Shown here piece after piece: positions 1 through 5,438 of a stretch of DNA of 5,724 nucleotides. How positions within the stretch are numbered: position 1 is the stretch's first letter; each line of letters opens with the position of its first letter. The translations under genes and the position numbers were made by a program. The stretch comes from Acidimicrobiaceae bacterium (GTDB taxonomy: Bacteria > Actinomycetota > Acidimicrobiia > Acidimicrobiales > MedAcidi-G1): the NCBI GenBank assembly GCA_002699725.1, contig PACE01000032.1, forward strand, positions 39,875-45,598, given 5' to 3'. The notes under the pieces were generated by a model that saw only the letters and a program-made list of their open reading frames with translations, searched no databases and was not told the origin of the DNA.

Positions 1-9
1 CGATGGCCT

Positions 10-1194
10 CTAGTTGTCGAGGCTGATGGGCAGGTCGTCGGCCTCGCTGAAGGCCCCGTTGTCAGAGACTCCGTTGTCGGAGACTTCGTTCTCGGAGGTA
101 GTGCCAACCTCGAGGAGCTCGCCGGTGGCCTCGTCGACAAACGGTGTTCCTTCGGGCTCGGTGGGGAAGACCTCGCGCCAGATCCTGTCGCTGATCTCGA
201 CCATCAGCTCGGGACTCTCGGCGAGGCACCTCTTGGAGTTCTCGCGACCCTGGCCGAGCTGCTCGCCGCCGTACGTGTACCAGGCACCCGACTTGTCGAC
301 GACGCCCAGGTCGACGCCCAGGTCGAGCACCGAGCCCTCGCGGCTGATGCCCTTGCCGTACATGATGTCGAACTCGGCCTGACGGAACGGTGGGGCGCAC
401 TTGTTCTTGACGACCTTTACCCGGGTGCGGTTGCCGACCATCTCGAGGCCGTCCTTGATGGCCTCGATGCGGCGGATGTCGAGGCGGACCGAGGAGTAGA
501 ACTTGAGCGCCCGGCCGCCCGGCGTGGTCTCGGGCGAGCCGAACATCACGCCGATCTTCTCGCGCAGCTGATTAATGAAGATGAGGATGGTCTGGGACTT
601 GTTGAGGTTGGACGTGAGCTTGCGCAGGGCCTGCGACATGAGCCTGGCCTGCAAGCCCACGTGGGCATCCCCCATCTCGCCCTCGATCTCGGCCCGGGGG
701 GTGAGGGCCGCCACAGAGTCGATGACGACCACGTCGAGGGCCCCGGAGCGGACCAGCATGTCGGCGATCTCGAGGGCCTGCTCCCCCGTGTCGGGCTGGG
801 AGATCAGGAGTTCGTCGACGTCGACGCCGATGGCCCGGGCGTAGATGGGGTCCATGGCGTGCTCGGCGTCGATGTAGGCGCAGATACCGCCATTGCGCTG
901 CGCCTCGGCCACGACGTGGGTGGCGAGAGTGGTTTTGCCCGACCCCTCGGGGCCGAAGATCTCGACCACCCGCCCCCGGGGCAGGCCACCGATGCCGAGC
1001 GCCAGGTCCAGTGCCAGCGCCCCGGTGGGTACGGACTCGATGGCCAGCGAGGCCTTGGCACCCATCTTCATGACGGCGCCGGTGCCGAACTGCTTCTCTA
1101 TCTGGGACAACGCCAGGTCGAGGGCCTTGCCCCGACCCTCTCCGTCGACGTTTGTGACAGGGGCTGCGCCGGTGTTCTTGCGGACCTTGCTCAT
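10..1194 (-). CDS. recA: RecA recombinase
   Basis: RecA forms ATP-dependent filaments on single-stranded DNA, catalyses homologous strand exchange and stimulates LexA self-cleavage in the SOS response. The 394-residue product has the Walker A motif GPEGSGKT at 81-88, the catalytic-glutamate region DAEHA at 109-113, Walker B LDVVVIDS at 153-160, the L1 region around 169-185, and the L2 region after INQLREKIG (208-216) with the family's [13 protein letters not shown] stretch near 221-233. It is longer than the 352-residue E. coli protein, with about 15 extra N-terminal residues and an acidic C-terminal tail from about 345. The ATG at 1194 was chosen because MSKVRK is a reasonable N-terminus and a GGAG Shine-Dalgarno lies 7 nt upstream; the frame stays open further upstream only through non-coding DNA and antisense to msrB. 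Residues 366-380 contain a 5-residue tandem repeat. The gene is divergent from msrB and preceded by an SOS box. No intein is present. Family assignment is essentially certain. Confidence 0.98.
   Translation of the reverse strand: MSKVRKNTGAAPVTNVDGEGRGKALDLALSQIEKQFGTGAVMKMGAKASLAIESVPTGALALDLALGIGGLPRGRVVEIFGPEGSGKTTLATHVVAEAQRNGGICAYIDAEHAMDPIYARAIGVDVDELLISQPDTGEQALEIADMLVRSGALDVVVIDSVAALTPRAEIEGEMGDAHVGLQARLMSQALRKLTSNLNKSQTILIFINQLREKIGVMFGSPETTPGGRALKFYSSVRLDIRRIEAIKDGLEMVGNRTRVKVVKNKCAPPFRQAEFDIMYGKGISREGSVLDLGVDLGVVDKSGAWYTYGGEQLGQGRENSKRCLAESPELMVEISDRIWREVFPTEPEGTPFVDEATGELLEVGTTSENEVSDNGVSDNGAFSEADDLPISLDN
55..99 (-). repeat. 15-bp tandem repeat in recA tail
   Basis: Two adjacent 15-bp units differ at one base (plus strand 56-70 CCGTTGTCAGAGACT and 71-85 CCGTTGTCGGAGACT). 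A third, degenerate unit follows at 86-100 with about 10 of 15 matches. Because the unit is a multiple of three it keeps the frame and encodes [15 protein letters not shown] at RecA residues 366-380 in the acidic tail; the coordinates given are the codon-aligned version. This looks like replication-slippage expansion in a disordered region. An effect on RecA activity is only speculation. Confidence 0.8.
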
Positions 1195-1201
1195 CGGTGT
1201 G

Positions 1202-1205
1202 CTCC
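1202..1205 (-). promoter_or_regulatory. Ribosome binding site of recA
   Basis: On the minus strand GGAG lies 7 nt upstream of the ATG at 1194. It supports this start over the much longer open frame extending upstream. Confidence 0.7.
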
Positions 1206-1271
1206 GTTCCTCTACTCCGGGACCTGCCCGGTTCTGTTGGCGTACTGGATCTGTCTGATCGATTGGGGGTG

Positions 1272-1285
1272 ACCCTACGAAGGGT
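1272..1285 (-). other. Small hairpin in recA leader
   Basis: ACCCT and AGGGT arms of 5 bp enclose a 4-nt loop (TCGT on the recA sense strand). It lies inside the inferred recA 5' untranslated region, about 75 nt before the start codon. The stem is short and there is no U-tract, so it is not a terminator. It could be chance in this GC-rich DNA. Confidence 0.3.
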
Positions 1286-1299
1286 GTGTGACAGCCGGT

Positions 1300-1316
1300 C
1301 CGGGCCGACAGCCCGG
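1300..1316 (-). other. GC-rich hairpin at start of recA leader
   Basis: CCGGGC and GCCCGG form a perfect 6-bp stem around a 5-nt loop. It begins about 10 nt downstream of the inferred recA transcription start at 1326, so it would sit near the 5' end of the mRNA, where a hairpin can protect against decay. No U-tract follows. Function is inferred from position only. Confidence 0.35.
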
Positions 1317-1332
1317 TAGCCCGAATGACAAC

Positions 1333-1362
1333 AGTGTAAGTGCGAACAGACGTTCGATGCAA
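1333..1362 (-). promoter_or_regulatory. Candidate recA promoter overlapping SOS box
   Basis: On the minus strand TTGCAT (1362-1357) and TACACT (1338-1333) are separated by 18 nt and resemble -35 and -10 hexamers. The -10 fits TANNNT; the -35 keeps only the leading TTG. The start would fall on an A near 1326, giving a leader of about 130 nt. The LexA operator lies wholly within the spacer, so bound LexA would block RNA polymerase, as expected for an SOS-repressed promoter. The hexamers were picked by eye; their agreement with the operator position is the main support. Confidence 0.5.
1343..1356. promoter_or_regulatory. LexA operator (actinobacterial SOS box)
   Basis: The sequence CGAACAGACGTTCG matches the Bacillus/mycobacterial-type SOS box CGAAC-N4-GTTCG with perfect 5-bp half-sites. 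It lies about 150 bp upstream of the recA start and about 37 bp upstream of the msrB start. LexA binding here should repress recA until DNA damage activates RecA. The motif is palindromic, so it could also affect the divergent msrB promoter. Confidence 0.88.
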
Positions 1363-1380
1363 GCATTTCCGAAGATCCGG

Positions 1381-1386
1381 TACCGT
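1381..1386 (+). promoter_or_regulatory. Candidate -10 box for leaderless msrB
   Basis: TACCGT fits TANNNT, and its last T is at -7 if transcription starts on the A of the msrB ATG at 1393. No Shine-Dalgarno sequence is visible before that ATG. Both facts fit a leaderless transcript, which is common in actinobacteria. There is no convincing -35 hexamer, and TANNNT matches are frequent by chance. Confidence 0.35.
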
Positions 1387-1392
1387 CGGGCC

Positions 1393-1800
1393 ATGGAACA
1401 CTCCGAAACCACGCCCGGGACCGACGAGCGAATAAGCGACCGCCTCACCCCCATGCAGTACCACTGCACCCAGGAGGCCGGCACCGAACAGGCCTTCACC
1501 GGCGAGTACTGGGATGAGAAGCGTGCCGGCACCTACCGCTGCGTGGTGTGCGGTGAAGCACTCTTCGACAGCGACACCAAGTACGACTCGGGCTCCGGCT
1601 GGCCCAGCTTCTGGGAGCCGCTCACCGAGGGACTCGTCGACAACCACCAGGACACGAGCCACGGCATGGTCCGCACGGAGGCCACCTGCGCCTCGTGCGG
1701 CGCCCACCTGGGCCACGTGTTCCCCGACGGCCCGCAGCCGACCGGCGACCGCTACTGCATGAACTCGGCGTGCCTCACCCTCGACCCCCGCGACGCCTGA
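1393..1800 (+). CDS. msrB: Peptide methionine (R)-S-oxide reductase MsrB
   Basis: MsrB reduces the R epimer of methionine sulfoxide in proteins and is normally recycled by thioredoxin in the cytoplasm. The 135-residue product is a single, full-length SelR domain. Zn-binding pairs CVVC (50-53) and CASC (99-102) are present, along with [11 protein letters not shown] (63-73), [14 protein letters not shown] (105-118) and RYCMNSACL (120-128), where C122 is the expected catalytic cysteine. The position often occupied by the resolving cysteine (SGCGWP in many homologues) is serine, S68. C25 and C127 are additional cysteines. The frame is open further upstream, with another ATG at 1357, but that codon adjoins the SOS box and its extension lacks family similarity, so the ATG at 1393 is preferred. 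The gene is divergent from recA and convergent with thpR. Confidence 0.94.
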   Translation: MEHSETTPGTDERISDRLTPMQYHCTQEAGTEQAFTGEYWDEKRAGTYRCVVCGEALFDSDTKYDSGSGWPSFWEPLTEGLVDNHQDTSHGMVRTEATCASCGAHLGHVFPDGPQPTGDRYCMNSACLTLDPRDA

Positions 1801-2292
1801 TCACCCGAGGCTGAACCGCTCCAGCGTCTCGTAGGCCGCGCCCTCCGGCAGGGTGCGGCTGCGCACGAGGCACACTTCGCCCACGGGGAACCTCCCCGTG
1901 ATCGGTGTGCCCACGGTGCCGGGGGGGACCGGCCCCTTGGCCCGCGCCAGCGTGAGGTGCCCCGTGAACGGCCGGTCCTCGGGCGGCCCCCCAAGCCCCA
2001 CCGTCGTCGCGACCACGGTTCTCGCGAGTTCGTCCAGGCCGTCCACCGGCACCACCACGATCCGCTGACCCAGCAGTCGGGTCACCGGCCCCAGTTCGGC
2101 AACGGCCGGTTGCGCCGCCAGATCGGCGAGTGCGACAGCCGCCTCCTCCGGGTCGGATTCACCCAGGAACCGCAACGTCACGTGCCACTGGTCGTGCCGG
2201 GTCCAACGCAACCCCGGCGCCACGGGCCGTGGCAGCCCCACCAGCGCCGCTCCCACCTCGTCCGACGGCCACACCGCCACGAAAAGGCGCAC
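1801..2292 (-). CDS. thpR: RNA 2',3'-cyclic phosphodiesterase (2H/LigT family)
   Basis: Members of this 2H phosphoesterase family hydrolyse 2',3'-cyclic phosphate ends of RNA to 2'-phosphates; the E. coli enzyme can also join tRNA halves through 2'-5' bonds in vitro. The 163-residue product has both HxTx catalytic motifs, HVTL at 37-40 and HLTL at 112-115, the typical N-terminus MRLFVAVWPSD, and the family context RPFTGHLTLARAKG. Length is slightly below the E. coli protein (176). The start is GTG at 2292, supported by AGGGGA 8 nt upstream. It begins 12 nt after the cinA stop, so it is probably the last gene of the rimO-pgsA-cinA operon. Its stop abuts the msrB stop, with no room for a terminator. 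The in vivo substrate is unknown. Confidence 0.92.
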   Translation of the reverse strand: MRLFVAVWPSDEVGAALVGLPRPVAPGLRWTRHDQWHVTLRFLGESDPEEAAVALADLAAQPAVAELGPVTRLLGQRIVVVPVDGLDELARTVVATTVGLGGPPEDRPFTGHLTLARAKGPVPPGTVGTPITGRFPVGEVCLVRSRTLPEGAAYETLERFSLG

Positions 2293-2300
2293 CGTTCCCG

Positions 2301-2306
2301 TCCCCT
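2301..2306 (-). promoter_or_regulatory. Ribosome binding site of thpR
   Basis: AGGGGA on the minus strand lies 8 nt before the GTG start and overlaps the cinA stop codon by two bases. The arrangement suggests that ribosomes finishing cinA help start thpR, and it supports the non-ATG start. Confidence 0.55.
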
Positions 2307-3549
2307 AGCCCCCCCGGCGGGCGATCAGGCGTTGGCGGAGGGCCTCGAGCACCGTGATCACCGTGAACTGCCGGGTGAGCGTGCGGTCGAACGGGAACAT
2401 GACCTTCCATGCCTCGACCGCGCCGTCGACGCTGGTCGCCATCCAGACCGTGCCGGGCTCCTCGCCGTCCTGCGGGTCAGGCCCGGCCACGCCGGTGACC
2501 GCCACCGACACGTCGGCACCCAGCACCCGGCAGGCCCCCTCCGCCATGGCGACCACGGCCGCCTCGGAGACCACGGGTCCGTCCGGCACGCCCAACAAAC
2601 CACGCTTCACGTCACCGGCGTAGGCCACGATCGAGCCCCGGAAGGCCCGGCTGGCCCCCGGGATGTCCGTGAGTCGAGTGCCGACCATCCCGCCGGTGAG
2701 CGACTCGGCCGTGGCGAGCGTGAGGCCCTGGGCGACCAGTTCGTCGAGCACCACCGACTCCATGTTCTGATCGTCGACCCCGAACACGATCGGACCGACG
2801 ATCTCCCGCACCCGGGACTCCTCGTCGGCCAGAACCGCCGCCACCTCATCCTCATCGGCGCCCTTGGCGGTGATGCGGACCTTGAGCCCCTCCATGCCGC
2901 TGGCGAGAAACGCCAACGTCGGGCCACCCTCGACGTCGAGACGGTCGATCTCGTCGGCGAGCACCTCAGCCAGCCCCGACTCGGAGCGCCCCCAGGTGCG
3001 CAGGACCCGAGAGCGGATGACAGCGTCGCTGCCGGTCCGGCGATGCAGGTCGGGCAGCACCGTGCCCTCGAGCATGGCCTTCATCTCCCACGGCACGCCC
3101 GGCACCGCATAGAAAACCTTCGCACCGATCGGACACACGAGGCCCGGTGCCGTGCCCGGCATCTCGGGGATGACCGTCGCCCCCACGGGCACGTCGGCCT
3201 GGCGCAGGTTGTTGGCCGGCATCTGCCTGCCCCTCCCCGAGAACCGGTGCTCGATCTCGGCCACGACCTCCGGGTCGCGCTCCATCCCGACTCCCATCAC
3301 CTCGGCCACGACCTCCCGGGTGATGTCGTCCTGGGTGGGGCCCAGCCCCCCGGTCACGATCACGGCGTCGGAGCGCTCGATTGCCTCGCGGAAGGCGGCC
3401 AGCATCCGTTCCCGGTTGTCGCCCACGGCGGTGTGGCGATGGCAGTCGATGCCGGCCAGTGCCAGCTGTTCGCCGATCCACGCCGAGTTGGTGTCGACGA
3501 TCTGCCCCAGCAGCAGTTCGGTCCCGACGGCGACGACCTCGCAACGCAC
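2305..3549 (-). CDS. cinA: CinA family protein, NMN deamidase type
   Basis: CinA proteins combine an N-terminal molybdopterin-binding-like (COG1058) domain, linked in some members to ADP-ribose pyrophosphatase activity, with a C-terminal PncC domain that deamidates nicotinamide mononucleotide for NAD recycling. The 414-residue product is full length. The N-terminal domain shows VGTELLLGQIVDTN (8-21), TGGLGPTQDD (66-75) and PGVPWEM (150-156); a linker follows to about 260; the C-terminal domain shows TAESLTGG (280-287), the AYAGDVKRGLLG segment (309-320) and VTGVAGPDP (351-359). An upstream ATG at 3606 exists in frame but would overlap pgsA and add residues unlike the family. The GTG at 3549 gives the canonical MRCEVVAVGTELL start and has GGGAG 5 nt before it. 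It starts 22 nt after the pgsA stop. The old name refers to competence induction, which cannot be inferred here. Confidence 0.95.
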   Translation of the reverse strand: MRCEVVAVGTELLLGQIVDTNSAWIGEQLALAGIDCHRHTAVGDNRERMLAAFREAIERSDAVIVTGGLGPTQDDITREVVAEVMGVGMERDPEVVAEIEHRFSGRGRQMPANNLRQADVPVGATVIPEMPGTAPGLVCPIGAKVFYAVPGVPWEMKAMLEGTVLPDLHRRTGSDAVIRSRVLRTWGRSESGLAEVLADEIDRLDVEGGPTLAFLASGMEGLKVRITAKGADEDEVAAVLADEESRVREIVGPIVFGVDDQNMESVVLDELVAQGLTLATAESLTGGMVGTRLTDIPGASRAFRGSIVAYAGDVKRGLLGVPDGPVVSEAAVVAMAEGACRVLGADVSVAVTGVAGPDPQDGEEPGTVWMATSVDGAVEAWKVMFPFDRTLTRQFTVITVLEALRQRLIARRGG

Positions 3550-3554
3550 GATGA

Positions 3555-3559
3555 CTCCC
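3555..3559 (-). promoter_or_regulatory. Ribosome binding site of cinA
   Basis: GGGAG on the minus strand lies 5 nt upstream of the GTG at 3549, within the 22-nt pgsA-cinA gap. It decides for the GTG start over the in-frame ATG at 3606. Confidence 0.6.
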
Positions 3560-3571
3560 GGAACCGGCGAC

Positions 3572-4144
3572 TCAGGCGCCCGTGGTACTGGTGGCACTGC
3601 TGCCATCAGCGAGGTACTGGGCCCCGGTGGCCAGCGTGAACGCCACGGCCAGCCACAGCGAGGCCTCGACCACCAGGTCGGCGTCCTCGAACAGCGGCAC
3701 CACGGCGAGCAGCAGCGCCGCGCCCTGGACGGTGGTCTTCCACTTGGCCGACTTCCGGGCCGGCATAGCGAGCCCCCGCCGCACGAACCACAGGCGGTAG
3801 AAGGTGATGCCGACCTCCCGCAGGGCCAGGAGCGCCACCGGCAGCCAGCCGTAGCGGTCGACCACCACGAGGCACACCGCCACGCCGATCACGACCACCT
3901 TGTCGGCGAAGGGATCGAGGAACGCTCCCCAACGGCTCACCGTGCCCCTGCGGCGCGCCAGCATCCCATCGACCAGGTCGGAGGCGGCCAGCACGGAACC
4001 CAGGAGGAACGCCCCCCACGACACGCCGCCCCGGTCCTCGGCGGCCAGCACCATGGCAAACAGGAACGGCGACAGCAGCAGGCGCAGCAGCGTGACCAGG
4101 TTGGCCGGACTCACCACCGTTCCGAAGTGCTTGGTCAGGTTCAC
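3572..4144 (-). CDS. pgsA: CDP-diacylglycerol-glycerol-3-phosphate 3-phosphatidyltransferase
   Basis: PgsA transfers the phosphatidyl group from CDP-diacylglycerol to glycerol-3-phosphate, the committed step to phosphatidylglycerol and cardiolipin, at the cytoplasmic membrane. The 190-residue product has the full CDP-alcohol phosphotransferase motif D-x2-D-G-x2-A-R-x8-G-x3-D-x3-D, with D56, D59, G60, R64, G73, D77 and D81 visible. Hydrophobic segments lie near 16-34, 41-55, 82-96, 101-119, 138-152 and 160-178. The N-terminal SPANLVTLLRLLLSP and the KWKTTVQG segment (134-141) fit PgsA. The GTG start at 4144 overlaps the rimO stop as GTGA and has GGAGG 4 nt upstream, which suggests translational coupling. 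Related enzymes such as phosphatidylinositol-phosphate synthase share the motif. Position between rimO and cinA, as in other actinobacteria, favours the PgsA-type enzyme, but the acceptor is inferred. Confidence 0.9.
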   Translation of the reverse strand: MNLTKHFGTVVSPANLVTLLRLLLSPFLFAMVLAAEDRGGVSWGAFLLGSVLAASDLVDGMLARRRGTVSRWGAFLDPFADKVVVIGVAVCLVVVDRYGWLPVALLALREVGITFYRLWFVRRGLAMPARKSAKWKTTVQGAALLLAVVPLFEDADLVVEASLWLAVAFTLATGAQYLADGSSATSTTGA

Positions 4145-5391
4145 GCCGCCTCCAGGTCGGGGCCCAGCGCCCCGGTCACGGTGACCGTGCTGAAGCCTCC
4201 CACAGGTAGGTCCATCGGGACCACGACCACGCCGTCGATCTCGGGAGCCTCGCGCCAGGTGCGCCCCACGCCGGGCTCGTCGACGAGCACCTCTACCTCC
4301 CTGCCGATGAGGTCGTCGCGCCGCCTCGACGTGATGCCATCCTGGAGCTCGCCCAGTTCGGAGAGGCGCTCGGCGACCAGGCCCTTCGGAACGGTGCCGT
4401 CGAGGCCGGCGGCGTACGTCCCCTCCTCCTCGCTGTATGCGAAGAACCCGCACCAGTCGACACCGATCTCCTCCACGAATTCCAGCAGGGCATCGTGGTC
4501 CGCCTCGGTCTCGCCCGGGTAGCCGACGATGAAGTTGGACCGGAACACCGCGTCCGGCCGGGTCGCCCTGATGGACGCGATCCGCTCCCGATAGCGGTCG
4601 CCGTCACCCCACCGGCGCATCCGGCGCAGCAGCGGCCGGGACACGTGCTGGAGCGACAGGTCGAAGTACGCGACGCCGGTGTCCAGCACGGCATTGATCA
4701 ACCCGTCGGTCAGGTCCGACGGATAGAGGTAGAGCAGCCGAACCCGATCGACCCGCTCGGCCACCTTCGCCACCAACGGCACGATCGAACGCTCCCCCAC
4801 ACCCTGGTCGCGTCCGAACGACGCCAGGTCCTGGGCGACCAGCACGATCTCGCGGACATCCAACTCATCGACCTCGGCGAGGATCGACCCGACCGACCGA
4901 CTCCGCTGCGGGCCCCGGAAGCTGGGGATGGCGCAGAAGCCGCACGAACGGTCGCAGCCCTCGGCCACCTTCACGTAAGCCCACGGACGACTCGACGGCG
5001 GCCGGGGCAGGTTCAGCAGGTCGAAGGACGGGATCCGAGGCTCGTCGACCTCCGGACGCCGGCCCAGCGTGACCGGCACGCCGAAACCGGCCACCCCGTC
5101 GACCTCCGGAAGGGCGGCGTCGAGATCGTCGCCGTAGCGTTCGGCCAGGCAGCCCGTCACCACCAGCCGGGCGTCCTCCCGACGCTCGTCGGCGAGTGCC
5201 AGCACGGTTTCGATCGATTCCCGACGGGCCTCGTCGATGAAGGCGCAGGTGTTGACCACGATCAGGTCGGCCTCGGCCGCCTCTCCCACCGGCGTCAGCC
5301 CGTCGGCGGCGAGCGTGCCCTCAAGCTTGTCCGAGTCGACCTGATTCTTCGGACAGCCGAGCGTGACGAGGTGGTAGGTCCCGGCTCCCAT
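4141..5391 (-). CDS. rimO: Ribosomal protein uS12 (S12) methylthiotransferase RimO
   Basis: RimO is a radical-SAM enzyme with two iron-sulfur clusters that adds a methylthio group to a conserved aspartate of ribosomal protein uS12. The 416-residue product has the N-terminal UPF0004 domain with C13, C49 and C81 as cluster ligands, the radical-SAM motif CDRSCGFC at 146-153, SLQHVSRPLLRRMRRWG at 246-262, and a C-terminal TRAM domain (about 355-410). The GRTWREAPEIDG signature at 376-387 and the FCAIPSFRG segment distinguish RimO from the tRNA-modifying MiaB. The ATG at 5391 gives the normal N-terminus (HLVTLGCPKN at 7-16). No Shine-Dalgarno is visible before it; a possible -10 box would give a leader of about 3 nt. 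It starts 47 nt after the exchanger gene and overlaps pgsA by 4 nt, so it probably heads the rimO-pgsA-cinA-thpR operon or continues one from upstream. Confidence 0.96.
   Translation of the reverse strand: MGAGTYHLVTLGCPKNQVDSDKLEGTLAADGLTPVGEAAEADLIVVNTCAFIDEARRESIETVLALADERREDARLVVTGCLAERYGDDLDAALPEVDGVAGFGVPVTLGRRPEVDEPRIPSFDLLNLPRPPSSRPWAYVKVAEGCDRSCGFCAIPSFRGPQRSRSVGSILAEVDELDVREIVLVAQDLASFGRDQGVGERSIVPLVAKVAERVDRVRLLYLYPSDLTDGLINAVLDTGVAYFDLSLQHVSRPLLRRMRRWGDGDRYRERIASIRATRPDAVFRSNFIVGYPGETEADHDALLEFVEEIGVDWCGFFAYSEEEGTYAAGLDGTVPKGLVAERLSELGELQDGITSRRRDDLIGREVEVLVDEPGVGRTWREAPEIDGVVVVPMDLPVGGFSTVTVTGALGPDLEAA
4149..4153 (-). promoter_or_regulatory. Ribosome binding site of pgsA
   Basis: GGAGG on the minus strand, inside the end of rimO, is 4 nt before the GTG at 4144. 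It supports the GTG that overlaps the rimO stop codon. Confidence 0.6.
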
Positions 5392-5400
5392 GATCGGTTC

Positions 5401-5406
5401 AGGCTA
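5401..5406 (-). promoter_or_regulatory. Possible -10 box for rimO
   Basis: TAGCCT on the minus strand fits TANNNT. With the usual spacing, transcription would start on an A at 5394, three bases before the rimO ATG. This would explain the missing Shine-Dalgarno. There is no recognisable -35, and the 47-nt gap could simply be read through from the upstream gene. Confidence 0.22.
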
Positions 5407-5438
5407 CGGGCTCGACACCCGGCCGCCCGGCCCGGCAC

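Larger units (their letters stand above)
1195..1392. promoter_or_regulatory. recA/msrB divergent intergenic region
   Basis: This 198-bp interval is the only long gene-free stretch in the window. It separates the divergent recA (minus) and msrB (plus) starts. In it I see a LexA operator (1343-1356), a candidate recA promoter around the operator (1333-1362), two small inverted repeats in the inferred recA leader (1272-1285 and 1300-1316), and a candidate -10 box just before msrB (1381-1386). No small gene is convincing here; the open frames crossing it are extensions of the flanking genes or shadows. Confidence 0.75.

Noticed and set aside
1..9. Start of a recX-like gene downstream of recA
   Set aside because: recX often follows recA, but only 9 bases are present and no start codon is visible, so it cannot be supported.
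1195..1716. 174-codon N-terminal extension of recA in the same frame
   Set aside because: It runs through the SOS box and antisense to msrB and has no RecA similarity. The ATG at 1194 has a Shine-Dalgarno and a normal RecA N-terminus.
3550..3606. ATG start for cinA at 3606
   Set aside because: It would overlap the end of pgsA and add 19 Pro/Val-rich residues not seen in CinA. The GTG at 3549 with GGGAG gives the canonical start.
1957..3639. 560-codon plus-strand open frame antisense to thpR and cinA
   Set aside because: His/Arg/Pro-rich product without recognisable domains, opposite two clear conserved genes. This is a typical GC-rich shadow frame.
4145..4453. Upstream extension of pgsA to an ATG at 4453
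   Set aside because: The extra 103 residues are Arg/Gly-rich and antiparallel in quality to the rimO frame they overlap. The conserved protein starts at the GTG overlapping the rimO stop.
3152..4522. 456-codon plus-strand open frame antisense to cinA, pgsA and rimO
   Set aside because: Low-complexity Ser/Thr/Arg/Gln-rich product spanning three real genes on the other strand; a shadow.
5407..5438. Possible terminator between the exchanger gene and rimO (CGGG...CCCG arms)
   Set aside because: Only a 4-bp stem with a 7-nt loop and no U-tract; expected by chance in such GC-rich sequence.
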